Origin: Eutrigla gurnardus
Taxonomy: Eukaryota; Chordata; Actinopteri; Perciformes; Triglidae
Assembly: GCA_963514095.1 (NCBI GenBank)
Contig: OY741282.1
Coordinates: 18,016,892-18,080,891 of the forward strand
Reading direction: 5' to 3'
DNA: 64,000 nt
Shown here: positions 14,601 to 24,952 of the stretch, piece by piece
Layout: each line of letters begins with the position of its first letter
Position numbering within the stretch: the first letter of the stretch is position 1
Translations under genes and position numbers: made by a program
Notes under the pieces: generated by a model
Told to the model about the DNA's origin: nothing
Database searches by the model: none
What the model saw: the letters and a program-made list of their open reading frames with translations, nothing else

Positions 14601-17600
14601 CCCACCCCGACCTTGTTGATTCAGGCGTTTGTGGCGACGCTCCTCATCGGGCTGGTTTGTCACGCAGCCGATCCTCCTCCAGCATCTCAGTGGTCCGGCG
14701 ACGAGCACACGAACCTCACCCTTCGGCGGCACCGGACGTGCATCGAGAATGAGCAGTACCTCCACCAGGGTCTCTGCTGCCACAACTGCAAGGCCGGTAA
14801 GGAGAATCGCATTAAGTAGAATATACACAAGTAATTCAGCTCCAGTTACACACACCCAAAAAACGTAGGAGGAATGTTTGGGCCCCCGAATGAGTTCGCC
14901 CGCCGCAAGCACTTCAACCCACAAACTTAATCTGATCGGCATATAGGTTTGTTTCCTGCGTCCTCAAACACAGATGCCGACATTTTTAAAGTGGCTTTCT
15001 GTGTGAAAGTCAAATGTCAAACCTATAACCTGAACTCATGTCCCAAATGAATCCCAAGTAGACTGCATGGTCTAGAACGACGGCACGACGGCCAGAAACA
15101 GAAGGCAAGATCACAGTGAAAGTGGCAAAAGAGGGAAAGTGCAGAATATGCAGAGGTTATTTTTAACTCCTAAGTAATTAAAAGTACCAGCCACATTCAT
15201 TCATTATGCATTAAGGATTTGGTAGGACTTAACTTTGCTCAGGAACAGAGAAACAATAGAAAGCATCCTGACAGGAAATATTACAGACTGGCATGGGATG
15301 TGTTCACTGACCAGGACAGGAGCGTTCCCCAGCAGAAGTGATATTGGTGACAAGGGGTGCCTGCGGAGGGCTCAAACAATACCCTCCCCAGCCACAGCCT
15401 GTAGTATCAGCTGCCGTACCAGCAGACCTCAGAGCAGCTTCTTTCCTCAGGCTGTGAGAACTTCATCCACCACATATAATATAGAATTTGTTTGTGTGTG
15501 TCTATTTTCTTATGGAGCAAAGATGTGGACTACCAGCTGCTTTTGGTTGTGGAACCATGTTGTAAAAATTACAATAAAAGAAAAAATGCTCGATACAGTT
15601 GCTTGCTTATTTAATTAAGAATTCTAAGAAATACTATTAGTATTTGATCAGGTCTTAATAAATCAAATATTTCTTAAACATGTGGCCGATCATCCAAAGG
15701 GTTGGTCACCGGTTCGGTTCGGCTAAACCGTGTTTGATTCATGCAAATCCGGTTGAACTTATTACACGTTCTGGAAAATTAAAAACATCAGCTACTAAAT
15801 CCAACGTGTCTTTCATTAGTAATAAGCAGCAATAATGATGAGTGATTAAAATAATATTGTGTTTATTTATTAACGGCCAGTGTCCGAGTCGGCGTAAAAT
15901 GCAGCCGGCACGCTGCCGAGCGACAGAGATCGCAATTCAGTCGAGGTGGGAGAGTGAGATGCATACGCAGTACCTTATGTTTGTTTACATCAATGTTTTG
16001 AAGATGCGTTGCTAGGCGACACACCGACGGATCATTTAGCGAGCCGAGAATGTCGATCCAAAGCAGATGAAAAGCCGCTTGCTTGAATGCGTATCTGATG
16101 CACAGCAACTTCGCTTGTTGAAGAGTCATGTAAATATGCAAGACGGGCAAAAGTTCACCTTTCAAAGTTGTTTTGAAGCCACAAGCTAATAGGGAATTTG
16201 TCACACGGCCTGCGGCGGCGTATCCAGCTCTTGTTCCGGGAAGCTGCGATGTTTTGTAAAAGAGAGACCCGCCGCAAAGCTTACTTATTTATAAACTGTA
16301 CGTTTGCAGCATATTTTTGACCCTTTCCGTGTTTACGCCGCAATCTTCTGTGTAAAAATCTGTATGTATCGCTCAAGTGCGACTCCTAGTGGGAAAGGTC
16401 GGTATAACCGGTTCGGTCCGTTCTTTGGCTCAGTATCGAACCGGTTTGAAAATATTTAAACCGGCCCAAGCCTAATCATCCAATTATATGTGCAAAAAGT
16501 AATTCATACCTTCGGGTGTGTTGTTTGTGTCAGTCACGAGTTTTTATATAACTAGATTTTTTTTTTTTGGCCTGAGTGCATATTAAGTTTTACCCACACA
16601 CTTGAGCTAATTCAAGTAACTGTTATTACCCCCCGAGCCAACCACAACACCGACGCTCGATCGACTGATTTCTCTTCAGCCAAAGCCTTCCTGTTACTTT
16701 TTTCCTTTGTGCATCAGATGAACCCCAAAAATACATGAGACTCATATTTAGTCATGCTGTGCCTGAATTGTGTACAAAAATGCTAAGAAAACTGACCAGT
16801 GACGGTTGTCAACTCCCTGTCAAGTTCAGTCAATGGCGTTCCTGTTCTTCCTCCTAATCCCCCGTGAAATGCCGACAGTAACTTCCAGGAATCTTTAGTC
16901 ATCATGTGTAAAATGAAGAAAAAAACTCCAAAAGTCCCATTTCCTCTCGTCTTAGCTGATTTCCCAGTGATTTAGAAGCACATAACGCGGTGTGATCGCT
17001 ATGGTATGTAACATGCTATTTCAGCGGGAACCTTTTGAATTGCCTGTTTGATCATCACATGTGTGCAGGAACGTTTGTGCAGAAAGGATGTGAACGAGAC
17101 CAAGAAGAAGGGACGTGTCTTCACTGTGAGCACGGACAGACGTACACGGAGCACTCCAACGGGATGAACCGCTGCCTGCCCTGCACACACTGCCACTCAG
17201 GTAACGACACCACGCTTTATTATTGGGAGAATGAATGGTTTATCTGGTCAGGTTCGGGTTGCGGCCTTGTACGGGTGCTGGAAATCCTTGAAAACACTTG
17301 AGTTTTAGTGTGGTGTTTTCAAGGTTTGAAAGGTCTTGAAATGTGTGTTCTATGTGATGACATATATGATAGAACAGAGAATAGAAGATCTCCATATTTG
17401 AGGGACTGAAAGCAGCATTTTCTGACATTTCTGCATGAAAAATGACTTTTGTTGATGAAAATAGTTGGTGATTATATTTCTGTGGATCTGTTAGTGGAAT
17501 TAGTTTTCCTTTCATTTGTGGTCCTTCTGTAAAAAGCTGTCTCCAAACATCATGTTGGTTGTTTATAGGACAATAACATCTCATTTAATGTGATGAACAA

Positions 17601-20600
17601 GTGACATAATAAGTAGACTGAATACTGACCATTGGATTGATACAAATATGGAGTTTACCGCAGCTGGAAGGTGCTGGAAAAGCATGGAAATGCACCTTGA
17701 AATGCTTGGAAAGTGCTTGAATTTGACTATGGAAAAGGTGCAGGAACCCTGTATCTTTTAAATTTGGGTAAGCAAATTTATAAGGACGTCCAATAAATCA
17801 GAGCCCAAGTTGTCATATTCAGAAGTCATCGTTTGGGTGAGCAACAGCCCAAAAACCCAAAGATGGTAGGGAAAAGGCCATCAATAGATTATTAAAATTA
17901 CTTCCTGATCCTTATTCTGTAGAATTGACTCATTGACTCAACTGTATAAGACAGGTCTATTGTAATGGGACCACTGTCCGGTAAAACGTGTGTTTATGGA
18001 AAACTACAGGAAGTGCATGTTGAAACAGGAAATAGCTTTGTCACATTTTCAAAAACACTGAAAATAGGTCTGGAAAAAGGAAAGAAAATACATTAAATAA
18101 CATATGTCATGCAGGGCTCCCCCCTTTTTGTTTATTTTAATATTAGTGTAATTATTACCATTATTATGACTAAATATTTAACATTTTAATTTTTATTTCC
18201 CATCGTTAACACACACAAGCACACACACAAAAACCCGCCTCACCTTCTCCTCCCCTGAAAAAACTTTTTTTTTTAACTGGCCCGTATTCTTTCTTCTCGT
18301 CGTTCTCTTGTTCTCGGCCTCGTACCGTCTTTTTGTCTTTCGATAAAAACAGCAACGACAAAAAACAGAAGTAACACATAACTGGCTTGCCCTTTTTAAT
18401 TCAAAAAGGCAGAGTCTCCTGTAATCCAGTGTGTCAGAGATTTATTGTTTAGGGGGAAAGTTAATACCTTTTTGTCTCTCTCAGGTCCACTGGTGAAGCT
18501 CTGATGTTACAGAGTTGGGAGGGCGTGTCTTTGTTGTTTTTGTCTCGTCGGGGGGGCTGAATGTGAGCATGGCGGCCGTCTCGGGAGATTCGCTTGTGTG
18601 TGTCTGTCCTACCTGGCTGAACTGGGTGTGGCTGCCTCTCATTGTCTCCCACACTGGCCGTCTTTGTGTCCCCGAAAGGCTCCGAGCTCCAGAAAAGAGA
18701 CTAATGTTACATAGGATGTGTTTTTGTGCTCAGTCACTGCCGTTTCACCACGGAGCCTTGTGTGTTTTTATTTATGAGCATGTGAAAATCATAGGAACAC
18801 GGCAAGGAAATGTAAAATTTTAAAAGGTTGCCCTCACTATAGACGATGGAATCTCCTGTTGGGAAACATCACATATTAACAAGACCACAGTTGATTGAAT
18901 GAATCATTTATGATGCTAGTTGGACGGTAAAGCCCTGGTTTTGGATGCTGCTAAGAAAAAAAATCGTAGTTTTCATTCACTAAATAAATATTAATTTAAG
19001 GTGTGATTGGGATTAAGTTGACTTCATAATATATTTAAGATTAGAAGACAGAAAAACTATTTCATATTCAGGTTTGACTGAACTGCGCCGAAAATCATAT
19101 TTCATATTTTTTTCACATTGCATCAGATTTAAGAATGTATTGATTTTTTTTCTTCTCCAAAACAAACTAGACCCACATACGGCAATGAATTATAGACCAT
19201 CACTTTTTTAAAAAAATACATAAAAAATGTCTCTTGAAGAAAATTAAATTTTTTATCTAAACATTTTATTTTATTTATTATTTGTCCAAAATGATCTTCA
19301 CTAAAAATGTTCCATCTGTGATGCAATTTTTTAAAAAAAAGTGTAAAGTGATACCAGTATGGTTTGCTGCCATTTTAAGAGTTTTAGGCATATTTTGACG
19401 ATTATTGGGATAATATCGTAAATTACAATGATTTGGCGTTTCGTGCGACTCACATTATATACATATAATACCAATACATTTGTCATTCTGCTGCTTTTAG
19501 TTGCCACAGACTTTAGACAAACCTACCAGTGGACGGTTTTTGGATTGCTCTTTTTGGGGTTGCTCTAGAGACGGCAACTTTTTGGGGGAACGAACACCTC
19601 ACTTTTATTCGCGCCTCCATGTTGATATTTCACGTGTCTGGAGAGAGCTTTGCATTTATTATGAACTACGGGAGCTCAGGTGTAATTAAAGCGAAAATCT
19701 ATTTTTATTTTTAAACACATTTTAAAGACACTTTGACTTGTTGCCAGGCAACAACTTCCAAATGTTTTTTTGTTTGTTTTTTGGTTGGATGGAGGTTTGG
19801 TCTTTCCCTGATTCCGATCCTATTTAAAGCTTTGCTGCTCCCTCTACATGTGTTACATTCCAATTATCACTGAGCATAATTCATGTGACAAAAGTGAAAA
19901 CCATAATTTCTCACTACACTGAGCTACAACACCACCGGCTCCATGCAACAGTACAACAGACGGAAACTGTTTCCAGTGTGAAAATACACTTCCTTTAGCC
20001 GAGCACAGAGGAAGCGGAGAGAAAGCGCTGTGTCGTCGGCAGAGTGTGAAGTATGGTTACTGGCATTTCAACTTCACACGCAACCAAACATGATTTCTAG
20101 CTTGATCGGATTAACTAAATGGAAAACAAATGTTACAAACTCATCATCATCATCATCATCATGTTAAACTATTTAACTGTTGTAAACAGCACTTTCCCCC
20201 CTTTTTTATTTTATTTTAAGGATAATTGTGAGAAACTTCAAACATATATTTTTTTATGTGACACATTTTCACAGTTACTCAGTGTGCTGCAGGGCTGAGT
20301 GTTTAACAGCAATGCAATAAATGAGATTATCGCTCCATCTTTAGAAAAATAACACAAAATTGCCCCCAAAGAAAACTGTTTTGCATTGGAAAATTCTCAT
20401 TAAATGTTGTATAACATTGAAAATATAACAGTCAAACCCTCTGACCTAATAATGTTTGATATGTGCCAAAAGTACACACTTTCAGTTTAATTAATAGTAA
20501 TAGCCTTTTGCATCATCTGAAAATATTAAATTCAAAACATCTCAGCCTAATTCTTGCTTACCTTAGTAAACAATCAATAAAATGTTTTTAGTTTCGGACT

Positions 20601-23600
20601 TTATTTCATTTGTATTACCTTTCGTTAGGTTAATGCAGTTCAAAGCGCCAGAAGAGACAATTTGACAATAATATAAGACAATAAAAAAATGTACTAAAAT
20701 AGATGTAAAAGCTATAATAACAGTAATAGGAGATAAACAATGAAAAGCAAAGACTAGATTAATAGAATAACATTAAAAAGAGGATGCGATTTTTACGGCT
20801 GTGATTTTAATCAAACACAACTCTCATACAATAAACACAGTGAATAAGATAAGAGGCTAACTGATGTGAATAGAGCGTTCTTTATCAAAGGCCCTGGCTA
20901 AATAGGTCGGCTTCAACACTGTTTCAGCAGCCCTCAGATCCTCAGACGCACTGTTCCAGCGGTTTGGAGAATAATAGCTGAAGGCTGACTCACCAAAGGT
21001 TTTTCAGTCCTGCACTTTGAACAACGAGCAGACTCGTGCCAGAGGACTCGAGGGGCCACACCGGTTCAACCACAAGACCAAGAAGAAAAAATATGTTAAA
21101 ATCATTACGGGGACCTTTTAAAAAAACGGGGTGTAATGTGCTCTCTCAACTTACAGGCAGCTGTCGCTGATTTATATCCTTTTCTGTGTCGTTACAGTAG
21201 TCGAGCCGGCTCCATAAGAAAGCATGCGTTCGTCTCTCGGTGTCACTTTAGAGGAATGATCTCACTTTAGCCGTGTTTTTGAGGTGATTTGTAGACATCC
21301 AGACGTTTGTATCTAAAATAGATTTTAAAGGGGAAAATCATATAATATATGTATATGTATGAACACAACAACAGAGTCTGCTTGGTGACAAATCCCCTGC
21401 TCTGTGTACGTGTTTATGTTCATACAATCCCGAGTTGTTGCTGTGGGCCATCAAGCCGTTCCATATATAGTCGTGCATAGCATAAGTCACAGCTGTGAAA
21501 TCCACAGGCCCCGTTCCACACCGCTGCTATATTTAGGTCATCATGATCATTACATTACATCGATGGTAGCTAATAACTAATGATAGGACGGCATGCAAGT
21601 AATAAAATACACGCATTCTCTCAGCTCATCTAATGACGCACCTCCTTGGATTTCCTGATGAACGTGATAAAGTGTTTTCGGGGGGGAAGATGACTTGTGG
21701 ACTTTGAATCCTGGTTGTAAATCTCACCCAATCAAGTTGACTGAACAGTCATAAAGGTGAATAAGGTCCTAAAACCTACTTTACCCTTTAAAAAACTCTT
21801 CATATCTTGCTCCCAAAATGAGCTGAATTTAGTGACAAAAATTAATTTGGAAAGAGATTACAACCCGACAAACGTAACGCTGCTTTTTTTTATTTCCCCT
21901 AAATTGGAAAAGCATGGACATCAAATTACTGTGAAAAGGTCATCTTCCCGAGGAGGTAGACCACTGGTTTGTGACTCATTTTTGATCGTATCTTAAAGGC
22001 CAGGGTTACGGTCTTTTCAGGTCTCAATTTAATAAATGAACCCCCCCCCCCCCTCCGTCATTATCCTGTTAAAATGAGGCCCATTGTATCTAAGAGGAAC
22101 GTCTAATTGGAAACACAATTATCTAACTTGCGTTTTTGCTCAAAGACATACTTGCTAAAGGTCAACAAATAACCTGAGACATCCTTCATGTTCTGTCTCG
22201 TTCAACAGCATGGTCACAAGTTCATTACGAGTCTACTCTCCTACGTCCCTCGTTACCATGGTGATGTTTCACAAACTATACTATACTTTACTGTAATCCA
22301 CAGATGAGATCCAGACCGCGTCCTGCACCAGGACTACAGACACCAGGTGCGAGTGCAAACAGGGGACCTTCTGTGTCCCAGATCAGGCCTGCGAAGTCTG
22401 CAAGCGATGTGCCAAGTAAGTCTTTTTCTTGAAACTGGGTTTTCTAGGTTCTCGACGTCGCACCATGCTGAATGTAGTTCGGAGAATGACTCTGTCTGGG
22501 TTTTCATTCTTTTAGCGTGCAATGTGATTAAAATTCAGACCCAGACTGGCAGAAAAACCCAAATGCACCGTTTCCACCAAGAATTTCTTGGTAATTTTAC
22601 TCCCTGCGACCTTTTCCAGGAACTAAAAAAAGAGTCCATCGTTGTCTGTTTTTTGTACAAAAATGAGGCAAATTGGTAATTTGATGGTTGAAAAAGTGGC
22701 ATGATGTGAGACGAGGGCCTTCACTTCGACATTTACTGCGGCGTAGGTTTTAATGATGCAGGGAGTAAAAGGCAGAGGAGGATAATGGAGCTGAGAGCGT
22801 CGGCCTCAACGGGAAATCATCTGTTGAGTGTTTGATGATTATTAATTTGCTCGCTCACGCAATAATTTTTTTTAAAAATGAGTCCGGAAGCCGACTTTAG
22901 TAAAGCCAAACTTTGCTTTTAATGTTCTCCTTTCGTTTCCCCTTAATGGATACTACAGTGCTCCCTTGTTGTTTGAATGAATCGGTAACAACCATCCGTG
23001 CAAACCACACTCAAGTCCCTGTACTGTGAAGGCGAGTTTAATTCCGACAGGCCGAAATCACACATTTGCCTCAAGTACTTCCCTCTTCAACTGGGGTTTT
23101 ATTTTTTCCTTACTTTGTGGGTTAAAATTTCTCCCAGAACTTAATTTCGATTCTGGTCCATGTGGTCGAGAAGACAAAGAGTCCCTTTAAGGGTTCCTAG
23201 TCCCCTGGGGAACTATCCTTGCTGTCAAAAAGAGGGGGCTTTGGTGTTGAGGTTGAAGGATTTTGCTGATTTTTTTGTATGTTTTACTATTAATGCAATG
23301 TTTTTCTTGATAAATCCCAGGTGTAAACCGGGAGAGGAGGAGGTGAAGAAGTGCACGCCGTTGTCCAACACCGAGTGTCGGAAACGGGAACCTTCCCCGA
23401 CCAAATCCTCCTCGGCCTTCCTTCCGCCCACGCCGACGTCTCCAGCAGATACAGGTAACATCACTGTTTCATGCAAAGACTTCCCTTTTAACCTCAGGGT
23501 TGTTTTTACACTTAATCGTACATTATTTGATCCCTCCAGGTGCTCCTATATGGATTCTCCTGCCCTTCCTCATCTTCTTCATCTTCTTCATCGCTGTACT

Positions 23601-24952
23601 GGCTGTGTGGTGGTTCGTCATCAGGAAGCGTTCCTGTGAAACCCCATGTGAGTTTTCTCATCAGACGTCACCTTCACGATGGCGTGAAGTACGTATCTTT
23701 AACGCCGTTTGTCTGCTTTCAGGTTCAAAGAACCACTGTGAGTCCAGCGAAATTGTGAAGATCCCAATTGTAAGTTTTCATTTAGATTTCTCTCTTGTTT
23801 TTTTGTTTTTTTACACAGTTTGTCACCATATCCTATCTTTTTTTTTAATTCCTGCTCAGGACGAGAGTGGAGCCACGGCTGAGGAGAGACAGAATAATCA
23901 GAACGCCGGCCTGGAGGGCGAAGAGTCCCGTCCGGAGTCCCGGCCCCTGCTGCAGGAGACCGGGATGACCAAGGCCTCCCCTCCCCTCGAGGACGAGGAC
24001 CGAGGACTGGGAGACAGTTTGCCCAACACCACCAGCTCGTCTCAAACCAGCCTGTCGGCGTTGCCCACCGCCGCTTCCTCCGAAAACACCCCGATCACCC
24101 TCCACGAGAACACCCCGATCACCCCGCAGCACAGCCCCGTCGCCGGCCGGCTGCAGCCTGCAGACATGGTACCCCAAACCCTCAAGTCCTGCTTGTGTTT
24201 TTAAACATGAATCACCTGTGCTTCCATCTCTAATGTTTGCATTTGATGTTGCAGGACGATCCTCTGCAGCATCGCTTGGTGCCCCAACAAGGTAACCAAC
24301 CATCTGCTAAAACATTTGAAACAGCAGCCAGAATCTCCTCAGGATCTCACATTATCTGCTTGATAGATTAATAATCTCATGACAGTCAGGCAGTAGCCCG
24401 AGCCTTTTGGGGGTTGGATCACGCCGTCTTTTTTTGGTGTTGTTTTTTTGTCATGCTACATTAAAAGAGGGCATGGCTTAACGGGTCTGTTTGATCCTCC
24501 TATTAAAGTTTTAATGTGTTTGTCGCCTGGAGGGGAATCGGGGGAAATGATGATAAAGATAAACCGTTAACAGTTTACTTACACAGGGTTGTTGTGTGTG
24601 TGTTTGCATCTCTCAAATCTAAACTCCATGATCTGTTTCTTCTTTTAAAGGGTCTGAGAAGTCCCTGAAGAAGAGCTTCGATCTGTTCGACGAGTACCTG
24701 GACGTGCGGATCCACAACAAGTTCTTCCGACTGATCGGAGTCAGCGACAACCACATCCGCATCGCGGAGAACGGCGCCCCCGGTGACAAAGTGTACGAAC
24801 TGCTGAAGAACTGGATGCAGAGGCAGGGACTCAAAGCCGACATCAACGACCTGTTGGATGCTTTGCTCAGTATGGACCAGCGGCGCTCCGCCGAGAGCAT
24901 CGCCTCCGCCGCGCTGCAGAGAGGCTACTATAAGCACGCGGACGAGCCCTGA
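4232..24952 (+). CDS. tnfrsf10b: TNF receptor superfamily death receptor, TNFRSF10-like (10 coding exons, 461 aa)
   Basis: Type I membrane receptor expected to bind a TRAIL-like ligand at the cell surface and recruit FADD-type adaptors for apoptosis. Exons: 4232-4264, 14625-14796, 17069-17200, 22304-22415, 23321-23454, 23540-23647, 23723-23769, 23860-24168, 24255-24291, 24651-24952. Every junction is GT-AG and all phases are continuous. Exon 1 gives only 11 residues; the signal-peptide core (AFVATLLIGLVCHA) is in exon 2. Residues 50-155 carry cysteine-rich repeats; the last has the CECKQGTFC...CEVCKRCAKCKPG pattern typical of TRAIL-receptor CRDs. A TM helix spans about 198-222 (exon 6). A Pro/Ser/Thr/Glu-rich linker follows with a short duplicated ENTPIT motif. 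The last exon encodes a death domain (about 373-452). In fish this family is called hdr or tnfrsf10b-like. The family is secure; the exact orthologue is not. Confidence 0.85.
5645..5692. repeat. (CA)n microsatellite
   Basis: About 24 CA units, slightly interrupted at the 5' end, inside intron 1 of the death receptor. It produces spurious His-Thr open frames. Confidence 0.9.
8646..9048 (+). repeat. Dispersed repeat, copy 1 (about 400 bp)
   Basis: Closely matches the segment at about 17275-17755 in the same orientation. Shared blocks include GAGTTTTAGTGTGGTGTTTT, GTGTTCTATGTGATGACATA and AAAGCTGTCTCCAAACAT. This copy lacks about 90 bp present in copy 2 (about 17421-17510). The recurrent GTGCTTGGAAA/GTGCTGGAAA phrases recall a common fish interspersed repeat of unknown class. 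No open frame or terminal inverted repeat was recognised. Confidence 0.75.
11763..12822. mobile_element. Non-autonomous hAT-type DNA transposon (1060 bp)
   Basis: The ends are CAGTGTTGGG... and ...CCCAACACTG, perfect 10-bp terminal inverted repeats. Both sides are flanked by the 8-bp direct repeat ATCGTGAC (11755-11762 and 12823-12830), the target-duplication size of the hAT superfamily. AT-rich subterminal arms (AGTTACTTT/AAAAGTAAT motifs and an inverted partner with GTAACGCGTTAC) surround a GC-rich core. No transposase frame is present. The open frames of up to 193 codons lie in the tandem core and are not convincing genes. Confidence 0.88.
11970..12682. repeat. GC-rich tandem duplication inside the hAT element (about 362-bp unit, 2 copies)
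   Basis: The phrase GCTCAGTCCAGCTCCGGCCG occurs at 11981 and 12343, and the downstream text is nearly identical for the whole unit, giving a period of 362 bp. The units differ by few substitutions, so the duplication is young or homogenised. Base composition is strikingly GC-rich against the AT-rich arms. Confidence 0.88.
15230..15480 (+). mobile_element. Degenerate 3' end of a non-LTR retrotransposon (LINE) ORF2
   Basis: A broken reading frame contains phrases typical of the C-terminal end of fish LINE reverse-transcriptase proteins: an ITDWHG-like motif, then a cysteine/arginine segment, then SFFPQAVRTS just before the stop. The middle contains frame changes compared with the usual order of these motifs, so this is a decayed 5'-truncated copy. 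An ACAATAAAAGAAAAAATG tail follows near 15570. The clade (L2, Rex or other) cannot be assigned by eye. Confidence 0.6.
15697..16474. mobile_element. Non-autonomous hAT-like transposon (778 bp)
   Basis: An 8-bp direct repeat ATCATCCA flanks the element (15689-15696 and 16475-16482). The ends AAGGGTTGG.. and ..CCCAAGCCTA form an imperfect inverted repeat of the TAGGGYTGGGC type common in fish hAT-like elements. CCGGTTCGGT motifs recur near both ends (about 15709 and 16410). The interior is GC-richer and codes for no transposase. It sits in intron 2 of the death receptor. Confidence 0.75.
17275..17755 (+). repeat. Dispersed repeat, copy 2 (about 480 bp)
   Basis: Same family and orientation as 8646-9048, starting just 75 bp after the end of death-receptor exon 3. 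It contains about 90 bp (17421-17510) missing from copy 1. The two copies are otherwise very similar, which suggests recent dispersal. Confidence 0.75.
17756..22303 (+). other. Rest of death receptor intron 3
   Basis: Mostly AT-rich noncoding DNA. A repeat-like block lies at about 20570-21240. A poly-C run occurs near 22040 and a short (CAT)n run near 20142-20162. No exon is supported. Confidence 0.5.
20570..21240 (-). repeat. Fish interspersed repeat (family uncertain)
   Basis: The block carries a phrase common in fish interspersed repeats (GTTCCAGCGGTTTGGAGAAT, followed by text on a self-contained CTGAAGGCTGACTCACC motif and a cluster of Asp/Arg-like codons). It is preceded by A-rich text with ACAATAA runs. 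It looks like the untranslated tail of a retroelement; the strand is a guess from the A/T-rich side. Confidence 0.4.
22566..23250. repeat. Probable MITE-like repeat in death receptor intron 4
   Basis: A fish-repeat-like start (ACCGTTTCCACCAAG, a palindromic AAGAATTTCTTGG, then CCTTTTCCAGGAACT) and an end rich in GGGTTCCTAGTCCCCTGGGG. I could not define exact termini or a target duplication, so limits are approximate. Confidence 0.35.

Larger units (their letters stand above)
4265..14624 (+). other. Death receptor intron 1 (10.4 kb)
   Basis: A large first intron after only 11 codons. It holds a (CA)n tract (5645-5692), a poly-G tract near 6040-6061, a poly-C tract near 9180, the dispersed repeat at 8646-9048, and the nested element at 11763-12822. 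A T/C-rich stretch covers 13200-13450 and a (CTC)n run about 13750-13780. No further coding exon is supported; open frames here are short and lack paired splice sites. Confidence 0.6.
14797..17068 (+). other. Death receptor intron 2
   Basis: A 2.3-kb intron made largely of mobile DNA: the LINE remnant at 15230-15480 and the hAT-type element at 15697-16474. A short T-run and unremarkable AT-rich DNA fill the remainder. Confidence 0.6.
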
